A program made the position numbers and the translations under genes. A model generated the notes under the pieces. It saw nothing but the letters and a program-made list of their open reading frames with translations. It did not search any database and was not told where the DNA came from. A DNA stretch of 64,000 nt from Cynocephalus volans (Eukaryota; Chordata; Mammalia; Dermoptera; Cynocephalidae). The stretch spans positions 65,209,852 to 65,273,851 of the forward strand of contig NC_084463.1 of NCBI RefSeq assembly GCF_027409185.1, given 5' to 3'. Of this stretch, positions 11,386 to 24,353 are shown in pieces. Every line of letters starts with the position of its first letter. Positions within the stretch are counted from its first letter, which is position 1.

Positions 11386-13690
11386 TATTTTTGAGATAGG
11401 TACTGTGTTCTGCAATGAGGAAATTGAGGCTAGTAAGCAGTGGGTCTGGGAATCAAACATGGGAAGTTTAGGTACAAGCCTGCGCTATTAACCAAGATAT
11501 TATTCTCAACTGTCTTTCTAATGTTGAGTGTTGATGAAGAGCAGAAACTTCCTGCTAATTCCTTGAAATATAAGCACTCAAGAGTCATTTATAAAGGTAC
11601 GAAAGCTTCGCCTGTTTTTTCCCTCATCGGGAGTTCATATTCTCTACAATTTTGCTGCTGTTCACTAAGGATTATCATTCTCTCAGATTCACTGATATAT
11701 TCAGTTAGAGAATTTTACTACATGTCAGGCACTGTTTGAACCTTTTTTTTTTTCATATCTGTCCACAGGATCACTATGAGCCTTTTTGTCAAATTTCTGT
11801 ATGATTCCTTTTGTACTGCTTTCCCTAAGTTCTCCTCTACCCCTGATGTCTCTCTCACCCCAACCTTATCTTCTTTCCTTTACCTGGACTTCGACTTTCC
11901 TCTTCCTCTCTTCCTATTATGTAACTCCCAATACCCCTTGTCCTATTAGACATGACCTCCTCTCACGTTTCTGGGATCAGCCAGGGCAGGAGAAACTTTG
12001 TTCCAGCTACTTGGAATGGAGGCACATCAAGGGGTAACTGAACATCTTGTGGAGCCTCACCATTTGCTGCCTCCTCCTCCCTTAGGATCCTGCATTTTTA
12101 TTGCTGGGTCTCAGGCAAGAACAGACAACCCCTACTTCTCATTCTGTGATTTTCAGATGATCAGCTTTATCATGCTTTGAAAGTGAAGAGCAAGGATAGA
12201 GCCCTGGAACGTGGGTAGGAACAGACGTGTACTGAGACCTGGGCCAGACAGAGAACCGAAGACGGAGAAGGATTTCAGAGTGACTCTGGCAGACATCATG
12301 GTTCAGTAGGGCCAGAGTAGAGGTGCTTATGGGAAAAGGGCCAGAGGCCTGTGGCAAGGACAGGGCCTATTCATTTCACAGCACAATGTTAGTAAGTCAT
12401 TAGATTTTAGCAAACAGATGACGTATCTCTGATCCCGCATCAAAAACCTCCACAACCGAGAAGAGTGGGAAGTCACAGGAACTAGCCTGACTTTCCATTC
12501 CAAGTATGGGAAGAACAGGGACAGTGAGAATGAAAGAAACTTTACTCAAGAATTGAACCAAGGTTTCTCTCTTTTCAGGCCACACTTACTGGTCCAGTGA
12601 ATGGCTGAGCTATGGGTTTCTGAACATCTTGTTTTTAAGGTTTAAGACTTCTTTAACCTCTACTCACAAGTATTCACATAGACAGAATCCCAGACAATGG
12701 CTCTTATAATTAAGAAATAATGGGAAGTACAAGGCATCTGGAATGTGAATAATTTTTAGCCATATATAGAGACACCCTAAGGCGATTTCTGACAAGGGTA
12801 AGTACTCACCTTTTTCATTCCACTGTCCTAGAATTACCAAATCTGTTCCTTGTCACTTCTCAGGAGATGGACAACTCTCTTCCATCGCTCTACTCCAGGA
12901 TTGTGTATTTCTTTGTCAACAGTTCTACTGCATTGTATTCATAATTATTGTCCAGTTGACACAAAATCCTTGAAGGGAATCTTCAAAAGAATATTTACCA
13001 TGTCAATTATACAGATAATCAGAAGCTCCTTTGATAGGAATCTGGAGCTTGAATGGTGAGTCTACAAGAGGCTCATTGAATCTACTTTCTCCAGGGTCCT
13101 CAGTCTCTGTATCTAGATCCTTGCAATCTGCTTATTAGAAAGAGTAGATATTGCAGGCCATATTCTTTCCTCACCCCCCCCCAAAAATTGCTAAAACAAT
13201 ATATCCCATCATAGGTTCTCTTCCTACAATGTAACTTCAGCACTGCTCCCATTGAGAGTGTTCCATCCCCTTGAATCTGTGTAAGGTTGTGACTACGGCA
13301 GATGTGATACTCTGTGTAGCACTTCCACCTGGCTTTATGAGTATGCTTGCCCAAGGAAGTAACTACCTTGCTGTGAGGAAGCCCAAACAGCTACATGGAG
13401 AGATCATGCAAAAACACTTTAGGCAACAGCTCCATCTGAGGTACCCCAGCCAGACTTGTGAGTGAGTGAAAACTTTGTTTCCAGTATGTACAGTGATCAT
13501 GAAAGTGACCAGTGAGTAGGTCTACAGACCTAATGGGCACACTGTACACTGGGTTTTGATCAGAACTGTTTTTTTTTTTTTTTTTTGGTCCCTTTGTTTA
13601 TTTTAGTCTTAGTATTGTTTTGTTTTGTTTTGCTTTATTTTTTTATTTTTCTTTTTATCTGATGCTAATATGTTACCACTCAAACATGAG
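11386..13690. other. Unclassified intergenic sequence
   Basis: No gene recognised. A T-rich run is present at 13570-13600 and a (TTTTG)n run near 13615. Short open frames have no visible domain. Confidence 0.45.
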
Positions 13691-14670
13691 GTCATAATTA
13701 TATTTCAGGTCTTCAGGTATCAATGAAAATTCACGACCTGTGCAAATTTGATCTATATACATATCTTTAAAAAGATAAGCTTTCCATCTATCTATTTTGC
13801 CCCAAGGAGTGCTGTTTGTTTTATTAACCATCTTTGCAAATCTGTGTGAATCAAGCCATCTTTGTTCCTGTTTAGCCCTTCTTGGTCATTATGAAAATTG
13901 CAATCTGTTGGCATCTGGAGGGGAAATGCCCTATAACCTGATTGCTGTTAACAGGCAAGCTCTTTAAACACTTCTATCATCAGCCCACGTCTGGAGAGGA
14001 TAATCTCACTGAACTTCTTACTGATGCTAGTTCCTTTCAGTTGCACATTTTTAATGACTTTGGTTAACGGTATATCCTCTTGGCATTCTTGAGAAACATA
14101 ATCCTGTTGTGGATTTTCTGACCTCATAATATATCCACTCCAACGGGCAAATATTCCTTTGCCTTTTAATCCCATCCTCTACCATCTGACACAGCAATTC
14201 AGCCATTTCAGTGTTGCTTAGCATGGACAATTGCTTCTTCTCAGGCTATAGGAGCTGCTGCTGATGAAGTGTGCCCCATCCACTGATGCTGGTGTCAGGA
14301 TGTTAGATTCTGTATTCTGTGTAAGTGCCCCACAAGCTAATAAACACTCTCATCCCATTTTATGTTCTGATGCCCTTTTATGAAGTAGCCTCAAAATTTA
14401 GTTCTAAGGGGACTCCCACAATCTCTGAAAGTACATGCTGGATAATTCCCCCAGCTACTTTGGGGTATAGTATTTTACTTTTATTCAGGCCAAAAGTCCT
14501 TCTGGCTAGGTCTTGCTGAGACTTAGCCAGCCAGGAGAAGTGGTAGGGACAGATACTGAGGAAGTTTTCTATTGACTCGGGAGAAAAACCTATGCAGTTT
14601 CTCCCTTCACAATACTTCTAGGTTTCATTGGAAGGGTGGGCCACCTCTGTAATGTTTGTGGATTCAGAGA
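13690..14670 (-). mobile_element. Possible internal region of an old MaLR/ERV-L type element
   Basis: Retroviral-like composition and a 75-codon minus-strand frame (14175-13948) suggest old endogenous retroviral internal sequence adjoining the L1. I have no decisive motif. It could also be another class of old transposon. Confidence 0.3.
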
Positions 14671-16344
14671 AATCTTTTTTTATTTAATTGAAACATAGTT
14701 GATTGTACGTATCTGTGGGATAGAACGTTGAATATCAATACCTGTGTGCAGTATGTGATGTTCAAATCATTAGTATATTAAACATTATACAATGTAATTG
14801 ATTTTCATGGCCCTTTACCAATTCCTCCCTTACATTCCCTCCCACTTTCCCACCTCTGGCAACCTCAGTTCTATTCTCTTCTTTTGAAAGTTCAATGTAT
14901 TATTGTGGTTGTTGTAACTTTCTTTCATTTTTTATTTATTTATTTATTTTTACTTTTTATCTCCCACTGATAAGTGAGAACATGCAGTATTTCTCTTTGT
15001 GTGTCAGGCTTATTTTACTTAACATAATTTTCTCTAAGTTTACCCATGTTGCTGTGAATGGCAGTATTTCGTTCTTTTTTATTGCAGGGTAGTATTCCAT
15101 TGAGTATGTATACTGCCTTTACCTTATCCAGTTATCTGAAGATGGACATTTAGGTTGGTTCTAACTCTTGACTACTGCAAATAGAGCTGCAATAAATATG
15201 GGAGTACAGATATCCCTTTGACAGGATGATTTCCATTCCTTTGGGTATACACTCAGCAGTGGGATAGATGGATCATATGACAGTTCTACCTGTAGTTGTT
15301 GGAGGAAACTTCATACTGTTTTCCATAAAGGCTGGACTAATTTACAGTCCTGCCATCAATGTAGGATGGTTCCCCTTTCTCCACATTCTTGTCACCATTT
15401 GTTGTTCTCCATCTTTTTGATAATCGCCAGTCTAAATGGGGTGAGATGATATCTCAATGTAGTTTTGATTTGCAGTTCCCTGATGCTGAGTGATGTTGAG
15501 CACTTTTTCATGTGGCTGTTGGTCATTCAAATATCTTCCTTTGAGTATTGCCTATTCAGTTTCTTTGCCAATTTTCTAATTGGATTACTTGTGTTTTCAC
15601 AAATATGTAAGATAACTGATTATTTGTTGTCTGTGCTTTTGGGGTAATATTCATAAGTCTATGCCTAGTCCTACTTTCTGAAGTGTTTCCCCGATGTTTT
15701 CTTCTAGGCATTTTATAGTTTCAGGTCTTATGTTTAAGTCTTTAATCCATTTTGAGTTGACTTTGATATAGGGTTAGAGGTGTGGGTCTAGTTTCATTCT
15801 TTTACATATGTATGTCCAGTTCTCCCAGGACCATTTATTGAAGAGGCAGTCTTTTCCCCAACGTGTGTTCTTGATGCCTTTGTCAAAGATCAGTTGGCTG
15901 TAAATATGTGAGTTGATTTCTGGGTTCTCTATTCTGTTCCATTGGTCCATATGTCTATTTTTAGGTCAGTACCATGCTGTTTTGGTTACTATAGCTTTGT
16001 AGTATATTTTGAAGTCAGGTCGTGTAATGTAATGCCTCCTGCTTTACTCTTTTTGCTCAGGGCTGCTTTGGCAGTTTGGGGTCTTTTGTTGTTCCATAAA
16101 AATGCTAGGATTTTTTTTTTCTATTTCTATGAAGAATGTCATTGGTATTTTGATGGAGATTGCATTGAATCAGTAGATCACTTTGGGTAATATGGACATT
16201 TTCACAATGTTAATTCTTCCTGTCCGAGAATGTGGAATGTCTTTCCATCTTTTTGTATCCTCTTTAATTTCTTTCAGCAGTGATTTGTAGTTCTCATTGT
16301 AGAGCTCTTTCACTTCTTTCATTAACTTCATTCCTAGGTATTTT

Positions 16345-16436
16345 ATTTTTTTTGCTGACCATTGTACATGGGTGAGCACAGGGATCAAACCCTGAACCTT
16401 GATGTTATCAGCATCATGTTCTAACCATAAATGCTA
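16345..16436 (-). mobile_element. tRNA-Ile-derived SINE inside L1 ORF2
   Basis: On the minus strand it reads GGTTAGAACATGATGCTGAT, then AACATCAAGGTTCAGGGTTTG, that is, the A-box side, anticodon loop and box-B region of the tRNA-like head. It interrupts L1 ORF2 between sequences that are contiguous in other L1s. Confidence 0.7.
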
Positions 16437-18169
16437 CTAATTTTTGCTTATTGATTTTGTATCCTGCAACTTTAATGAAATCATCTGTCAACTATAAGAG
16501 GTTTTTTTTTTTTTCTTGTAGAGTCCTTAGGCTTTTCTATATATATGATCATGTCATCTGCAGACAGTGACAATTTGACTTCTTTTTCAATCTGGATGCC
16601 CTTTATTTCTTCCTCTTGCTTGATTGCTCTGCCTAGTACTTCCAGTACTATGTTAAATAGGGTGGTAAGAGTGGGCATCCTTGTCTTGTTCCTGTCCTCA
16701 AGGGAAAAGCTTTTAGCATTTCTTGATTCATGATGACGTTGGTAGTGGGTTTGTTGTATATGACTTTTTTATGTTGATATACTTTCCTTCTATTCCTAAT
16801 TTGCTGAGAGTGTTTATCATGAAGTGATGTTGAACTTTGTCAAATGCTTTTTCTGCATCTACTGAGATGATCACATGGTTGTTTCCTTGATTTTGTTGAT
16901 GTGGTGTATCTCTGGTGAATGAATCACACTTGATTGTGGTATATAATATTTTTGATGTGTTGCTGTGCTCTATTTGCTAATATTTTATTGAAGATTTTTG
17001 CATCTATGTTCATCAAAGATATTGCCCTATAGTTTTCTTTTCTTGTATCTCTGTCTGGTTTTGGTATCAGGGTGATGCTGGTCTCATAGAATGAGTTTCG
17101 AAGAATGGCCTTTGTTTCAATTTTTTTGGAATTGTTTGAAGAGAATTAATTCCTCTTTAAAGGTTTAGTACAACTTAGCAATAAAGCATTCCAGCCCCGG
17201 CTTTTCTTTGTTGGGAGACTAGTGATTACTGCTTCAATCTCATTTTATGTTCCTGGGCTGTTTGGATTTTCTGTGTCTGCTTAGTTCAGTCTTGGTAGCT
17301 TGTCCAGAAATTTGTCCATTTCCTCCAGGTTTTCAAATTTGTTGGTGTATACTTGCTTATAATAGTTTCTAATGATTCTTTGTATTTCTGTGGTATTGGT
17401 TGTAATGTCTCCTTTTACATTTCTAATTTTTGTTATTTGAGACTTCTCTCTTCTTTTTCTTGTTAGCCTAGCTAATGGTTTACCTATTTTGTTTATCTTC
17501 TCAAATAAATTAACTTTTTGTTTCATTGATCTTTTGTATCAGTTTTGGGGATATGTATTTCATTTAGCTCTGTTCTGGTCTTAATTATTTCTTTCTATCT
17601 AGTAATTTTGGGATTGGATTGTTCTTGTTTTTTAGTTCTTTGAGGTGTAGCATTAGGCTGTTCACTTTAAATCTTTCCATTCTTTGATGTAAGTATTTAC
17701 TGTGATAAACTTCCCTCTTAGGACTTCTTCTGCAGTATCCCATAGGTTTTGGTATGATGTGTCTTTATTTTCATTACTTTCAAGAAATTTTTTGATTTCC
17801 TGTTTAATTTCCTTTTGGATCCATATGTCATTCAGTAGTACGTTGTTTAATTTTAATGCTTTATTGGTATAGTTTCCAGAGTTTTGCTTGTTATTGATTT
17901 CGAGTTTTAATCTGTTGTGGTCTATAAAAATACTTGAAATGATTTCAATTTGTTCTTTTTTAATTTGGTGAGTTTTGATTTGTGATCTAACTTGTTGTCT
18001 ATCCTGGAAAATATTCTATGTGCTGATGTGAAGAATGTGTATTCTGTGGTTGTTGAATAAAATGTTCTGTAGATATCCCCCAAGTTCAATTGGTCTAAAG
18101 TGTGGTTTAAATCCTGTATTTCTCTGTTGATTTGTTGCCTAGATGATCTGTCCAATGTTAAATTCAGTC

Positions 18170-18264
18170 TTTTTTTTTTTACTTGGTGACTGGCCAATAA
18201 GGAGATCTGTGACCTTGGTGTTATAAGGCTGTGCTCTAACCAACTGAGCTAATCAGCCAGCCAA
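18170..18264 (-). mobile_element. tRNA-Ile-derived SINE inside the L1
   Basis: The reverse complement starts GGCTGGCTGATTAGCTCAGT, close to a tRNA-Ile gene. It continues TTATAACACCAAGGTCACAG and ends in a poly-A (T10 on this strand). TGTCCAAT recurs on both sides, consistent with a target-site duplication. Confidence 0.8.
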
Positions 18265-21014
18265 TATGTCCAATATTGAGAGGGTTTTTCAGGTCCCCAA
18301 CTGTTAGTGTATTAAGGTCTATTTCTTTCCTTAAGTCTAATAGTATTTGCTTTCTATATCTAAATGCTCCAGTGCTTGGTACATATTTATTATTATTATT
18401 TCTCCTTGCTAGATAGATCCCTTTCTCATTATATAGTGGCCTTCTTTGTCTCTTTTTATGTTTTTTGGTTTAAGGTGTGTTTTATCTGATATTAAGAATA
18501 GCTACTTCTGCTCATTTTTGGATTCCATTTGCATGGTATATCTTTTCACTCTTAGACTATGTATCTTTACATGTGAGGTGATTCTCTTGAATAGAGAATA
18601 TAGTTGGGTCTAGTTTTTTAATCCAATCAATTGGTCTGTGTCTTTTGAGGGGAGAATTTAATCTATTTACATTTAGGATTATTATTGAAAGATATTGACT
18701 TACTAATGGCATTTTCTCAATTTTTGTTTGGATGTTTTAAATATCTTTTGTTCCTTTCTTCCTCTTTTATTGTTTGTCTTCCTTGTTTGTTGTTTTTTTT
18801 GAAGTGGTTAGATAAAGTTTCTTTCTCTTCCTTATTTGTATTTTTGCTCTACCACTGGATTTCATTCTTTGTTGTGTATTCACGTATTGATTATTGTTTT
18901 TAGATTCCAGATGCAGTACTCCCTTGAGGATTTCTTGTACGGCTGGTCTTGTGGTGGTGAACTCCCTCAGTTTTTGTTTGTTTGGGAAATATACTATTTC
19001 TTCCTCGTTTATAAATGATAGCCTTGTTGGGTAGAGTATTCTTGGCTGACAGGTTTATTTTGTTTGTTTTAGTGTTTTAAATATATCACCCCATTCTCTT
19101 CTGGCCTCTAGGCTTACTGTTGAGATGTCTGCTGTTGTTCTGATAAGAACTCCCTTATATGTGACTTGATGCTTTTCTCTTGCTGCTTTTAAGATTCTCT
19201 CTTTGTCTTTGAGCTTTGCCAGTTTGACTATAATGTGTCTAAGAGAGGACTTTTTTGGGTTGAATTTGTTTGGAGATATTTGTGTCTCCTGGATCTGATG
19301 GTCTGTATCTCTCTCTAGTCCTGGGAAGTTTTACACTGTTATTTCAATGTATAGGTTTTCAATGTTTATTTCTTTCTTCTCCACTTCTGGAACATCCATG
19401 ATTCAGATGTTTGTATGCTTCAGCTTGTCTGCAGGCTCTGTTAGGTTTTATTAATTTTTTTCTTTCTTTCTTTCTTATTTTTATCTGCATGGGTTATTTC
19501 AAAAAGGTCATCTTCAAGATCAGAGATCCTTTCTTCTGCTTTCTCTAGCCTGCTGCTTAAGCTCTCAATTGAGTTTTATATTTATCTGAATGAATACTTC
19601 ACTTCCAGGAGTTCTGCCATATTCTTTTTAAGGCATTAATTGCTTCATACATTTCCTCCTTTGGATCCTGTATACTTTTTCTCATTTCATTGTGTCATCT
19701 AACTGAGTCCTCTTGTATCTCATTGATTTTTCTTAAGATCATTGCTAGGAATTCCTTTTCAGTCATTTCAAAAGCTTTTTGCTCTAAAAGGCCTAGAACT
19801 TGATAATTATTATATTCTTTTGCTGTCATATTTTCTTGGCTTTTTTTATTTTTATTTTTATTTTTTTTTTGTATTTCTAGTATCTCTCTGTTGATGTCTA
19901 GTCATCTGGTACAGCAGTTGCTTTTTCTATTACTCTGGAGTGGGCTTTGAGGAGATAGACTCCCTCTTGTAGATGTGTTTTATAATGGCAATTGAGTGGA
20001 GTGTTTTAGTATTGGTTCCAGGTAGACACAGTAGTGTAGTCTCTGTGTTGGTACTTCAGCTTAATTCAGTGTTGGAATTGTGTTTAAGTGCCTCCATGGC
20101 CTAGTCCCTGGGGCACTTGGTGATTCTTTGCTGAGGCTGGTGACACTGTGTTGGTTTGTCTAAGATGTGGGCAAGCTCTCAGGTTCTTGGGAGAAGAGTC
20201 TCTGTACGCTGTCTCTCTTTGTTTGTAGTGGGTGACCCTGGAGGGCCTGTTGCACTCTGGCTAGTTCCCCATGACCCTAATGGGTGAACTGGAGTATACT
20301 GGTTCTCCTCAGTTTGAATGGGTGACCCTGGGTGGGTTTTCTCTTTCCTCTTTCTTATGGGCAGAGGTTCCTTCTGGGACCTAGCTTCCCCCAGTTGAGA
20401 GATGGGTTGGTGGTGATTGGAAATTTTGTTCCTTACTCCATTTGGCTATCCTGGGTTTCTGTACTCTTGTGGGTTCTGTGTGTGTCTCTCCCCATATAAA
20501 TGCTGTCATGTGGGCTTCACACATACCTCCCACTCCCAGGCATGCTATCACATATGGCAGCATAATTTCCCTTGTGGGTTGGGCCACTGGGTTGCAGACA
20601 TGCACTTGTTCACCTCTTTTTCTGGCTTCCTTTGGTGACTCTCCTGTCTATGCCAAGGAATTGTCAGCAGGCTACCTGTAACATGACATTGGATGCTGGT
20701 GTGGCAGCAAGCCACCCTTGTATTGGCAGTTGCTGTGGTGGGGGATTTCATGGACCACTAGCTCAGCACCAGTGTTTGCAGCAGCAGCAGCAAGTACTGC
20801 TTCTGACAAGGTTGCTGGCATGCTGGTCTGGATCCAGAGATATATCTTGGGAGCCAAAATCTTCAGAAGCATTCACCCATATATTTGGATCTTCAGATTT
20901 AGAGGTTTTCCCATAGATGATCTGCTTTGGCTGGATATCTTTGACATTAAAAACAATGTTAAATCTTAAGTTTGACTTATAGAAATTTTGCTTTTCCCAA
21001 TTCACATAAAATGT

Positions 21015-22290
21015 TCTTTATTATTATTATTATTTTGAGGTATATATTATCTGCAATAAATTGCACATATATAAAATATACACGTGTGAAGCTCCCACAA
21101 AAATCAAGATAGTGTACACTTCTATCAGTTCAGAAAGTTTCTTCATCCTCCTCTGTAGGTTTTCTCTCTCATACCTCTTGTCCTACCATGTTCTCAGGCA
21201 ACCACCAATCATCGTCTGTCAGTATGAATTAGATTGCATTTTCTAGAAATTTATATAAATGGAAACATACAATGTATACTCTTTTTGGTCTGGTTTCTTT
21301 CACACAGAATACCTATCTTGCTATTCATCTGTGATGCATCATGTATCAATAGATTATTCCTTTTTCCTGCTAAGTAGTATTCCATTTCACATGTACTACC
21401 ACTTAGTTCACCTGTTGGTAGACATTCGCATTGTTTCTAGTCTGGTGTGAGTCCAAATAAGGCTGTTATGAATATCTGTATACAAAGTATGTGTTTAATT
21501 TTTAAAGAAATTTCCAATCTGTTTTACAAAGGATTTGTAGCATTTTACATTCCCACCGGCAGTGTATAAGTTCCTTCATTTATTTACCAACACTTGGTAT
21601 GGGGTATGGTCTGTTTCTGCCTTCTTCTCTTTTTTAATCCTACCCATTTTCCTGGCTGTTAATTACTATTGATATTAATTACTATCTGCTTAATTGCTAC
21701 TGATGTTGAACATATTTTCCTACACTTAATTCCCACTTACTTATTTTCTTTTGTGAAGTGTCTGCTCAAATATTTTGCCTACATTTTAATTGGTTTATTT
21801 CCTTATTATTTTCAGAACTTCTCATAGATTTTGAATAAAAATGCTTCATAAGGTATATGATTTACACAGATCTTCTCTTAGTCTAATGGTTATCTTTTCA
21901 TTTTCTTAATAGTATATTTTAAAGACCAGAGGTTTTCATTTTAATGTTGTTCAATTTATTAATATTTGTCCTTATAGATCATGCATTTGGTGTTGTAACT
22001 AAGAAATCTTTATATAACCTGGGGTTAAAAGGATTTTTAATCACATTTTCTTTTAAGTTTTTATTAAATTAATTTTTTCATTGACAAGTAAAAATTGTAT
22101 GTGTTTATGGTATACAGCAGATGTTTTGATATATGTATACATTTTGGAATGGGTATATCAAGCTTTTTAACATAAGCATGATTACCTCATACACTTATTT
22201 TTATTTTACTTATTTATTTATTTTGATTGGTACAAACACTTAAAATCTACTCTCTTACCAATTGTAAAATACACATTTTTTAAAAGTTAT
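21015..22290 (-). mobile_element. Older L1 (L1M type) 3' fragments, minus strand
   Basis: The first fragment (21015-22060) shows the typical old L1 order: AAACTGCACATAT-like 3' UTR, GGCAACCACCAAT, GCATTTTCTAGAA, TAGTATTCCATT, ATTCCCACCGGCAGTGTATAA. A second L1 3' end (TATGGTATACAGCAGATG...) follows at 22060-22290. Confidence 0.75.
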
Positions 22291-22885
22291 TATTATTATT
22301 TTTCCTTTGTCTCTTTCTGGCCCATGAGTGGCAGACAAATCAATTGTTATGCCTGACACAGACACCTTATACTACTGTTCTGAGCTCAAGATTCTGATCT
22401 GTTGAATCTGAGAGGCTAACTAGAGTTCTAGGTTATAGATTACCATGGAGCTATTGTAATTTGTAAAGCTATTAATTTAAAACCCTGTAAGACTTTTTAA
22501 AAAAAAAAATCTTGGCTAGAATGTCATAAGCAGTGAGTTTTATTGCAATACCTGCAGAAGTCAACACAGTAGGCAAAGAAAAAAAAGTTAGAGAGACAGA
22601 TCAAAAAACATATAAAGCTCTACATGTTAACTTTACTGTTACAGAGTCTTATTTTGGTACTAAGGGGGAAAAAAATGGGGAGTTAAAATGACCCCTGTGA
22701 TGACCATCAATTTAAAAACAGGCATGAGGAAAAATCATGCAGCTGACTGGAGTCTTAGAAAACTTGGCATGGCTTAATGTTCGAAAATCTTATTGTTTCT
22801 TATTAATCTTCCAAGAGCAAAGAAGATCTTATAAATCCTGTCAAAGAATGTCAGGAGTTTGGACTGGCATTTTAGGTAGCAGCTA
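22291..22885. other. Unclassified sequence between L1 and LTR
   Basis: No gene recognised. A poly-A run is present near 22500. Confidence 0.45.
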
Positions 22886-23294
22886 TGATGGAGTTTGGAT
22901 GTGTTGTCCCCCTCCAAACCTCATGTGGAAATTTGATCTCCAATGTGGCAGTGTTGGAAACTGATTGAGTCATGGGGGCGGCTCCCTCATGAATGGATTA
23001 ACGTTCTCCCTGGGGGAGGAGGGGTAGTGAGTGAGTTCTTGCTCTATTAGTTCCCATGAGAGAGAGAGCTGATTGTTTAAAGAACCCTGGCACCTCCTCT
23101 CTCTCTTGCTTCCTCTCACCATGTATCTGCTTGTACCTGCCAGCTGCCTACCACTTTCCACCATGAGAAGAAGCAGCCTGAGGCCCGTGCCAGATGCAGC
23201 TGTCCCAGAATCATAAGCCGAAGAAATCTCCATTCTTTATAAATTACCCAGTTCCATGTATTTCTGTTATAGCAACACAAAACAGACTAATACA
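22886..23294 (+). mobile_element. Solo LTR, ERVL-MaLR type, plus strand
   Basis: It starts TGATGGAGTTTGGATG and ends GACTAATACA. It contains TTGAGTCATGGGGGCGGCTC and TATAAATTACCCAGT, as MaLR LTRs do. It is closely related, in opposite orientation, to the LTR at 62319-62728. Flanking duplications are imperfect. Confidence 0.82.
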
Positions 23295-23309
23295 GGCTGC
23301 TATTCTTAC

Positions 23310-24060
23310 AGATTTTAATTAGACATCATGTGTTTATCATTTAGAATGCTTATTTTTGCTCTTAAAAGATTTCTAAAATCAGCAAAGGAAAAGAACCAAA
23401 ATATTTATGGATGCAGGTAATCAATGACAATAATTTATTGTCTGCTCTAAAATAGCTAGAAGAGAGGACATCAAATGTTCTCATCACAAAAAAATGATAA
23501 CATTTTTCAATGATGAATGTGCTAATTGCCCTGATTGGATCATCACACATTGTATACATGTATTGAAATATAACTGTGTACCTCACAAATATGTACAATC
23601 AATACATTTCAATTAAAAATAAATTTATTAAAAAATTTTAAAAAACAGAAAAAAGGACAAAAGACTTGTATAGATATTTCATAAAACATGATATCAAATG
23701 GAAAATAAACATGAATATGTGCTCATAATGGTTACTCCTCATGGAAATGCAAAGCAAAACTACAATGAGATAACACAAAAATGGCTAAAATTAAAAAGTT
23801 TTACACCAGGTGTTCATGAGAATGCAGACAACTCAAACTGTCATACGTTGTTTTGAGAGAGTGAGTTAGTACCACCACTGTTTGGTAATATCCACTAAAG
23901 CTAAATATATGCACAATCTATGGTCAAGCACGTCTACTCTTTTGTATATGTTATAGAGATGCAGAAAAAAATAGGAGAAAGTTGTCAGAATGACATGTAC
24001 ATTGAAAAAATCAGGTCTGACCATGATGTGCAAAGTGTGTTCCTGCATTAAACCACGAAG
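23310..24060 (+). mobile_element. L1 3' end plus adjacent L1 ORF2 fragment
   Basis: 23400-23640 has L1 3' UTR hallmarks (TAGAAGAGAGGACATC, ATCACACATTGTATACATG, ATATGTACAATCAATACA) with an A-rich end. 23655-24060 resembles the last part of an older ORF2 (ATGCAAAGCAAAACTACAAT). It lies just beyond the TRIM 3' end. Confidence 0.72.
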
Positions 24061-24206
24061 TTGAAATCATACATGTATATATTCTCAGAGCTCTATCAAG
24101 CTCACAAAGCAGGTGAACAAGCACAGTATATATTTTAGATGATGGATCACAAGAGATGATTGTAATTTAAAGAAAATGGGTCAAATTTTTTGCATTTAAC
24201 ACTATC

Positions 24207-24212
24207 TTTATT
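24207..24212 (-). terminator. Poly(A) signal of the TRIM gene
   Basis: An AATAAA hexamer on the minus strand lies about 145 nt past the TRIM stop codon. It sits in an A/T-rich 3' untranslated region with no other canonical hexamer between it and the stop. It plausibly ends the terminal exon near 24.19 kb. Confidence 0.5.
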
Positions 24213-24353
24213 TTTAATAGCAATAAAATTAGGTTACATTAAAGTAGAAAAAACATAAAAGACAGTGAAGTATTACTGATTTCCTTTAACTGAAAAGGGC
24301 TCCCTTAGATACGGAGTTCCCAGACACACATCAGTTTCCTCACTTATCCCTGG

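Larger units (their letters stand above)
14675..20950 (-). mobile_element. Near-full-length L1, minus strand
   Basis: In reverse order it shows the 3' UTR (14675-14900), then ORF2 from about 15090 to 18900. Reverse transcriptase with [15 protein letters not shown] is near 16.5-16.6 kb and the endonuclease is toward 18.5 kb. An ORF1-like region follows (about 19-19.9 kb), then a G/T-rich 5' UTR-like region to about 20.95 kb containing repeated GGGTGACCCTGG motifs. Frames are broken by stops, so it is inactive. Two tRNA SINEs interrupt it. Confidence 0.85.

Noticed and set aside
11029-11460. 143-codon frame as a possible gene
   Set aside because: It is the C-terminal part of L1 ORF2 on the minus strand, extended by chance.
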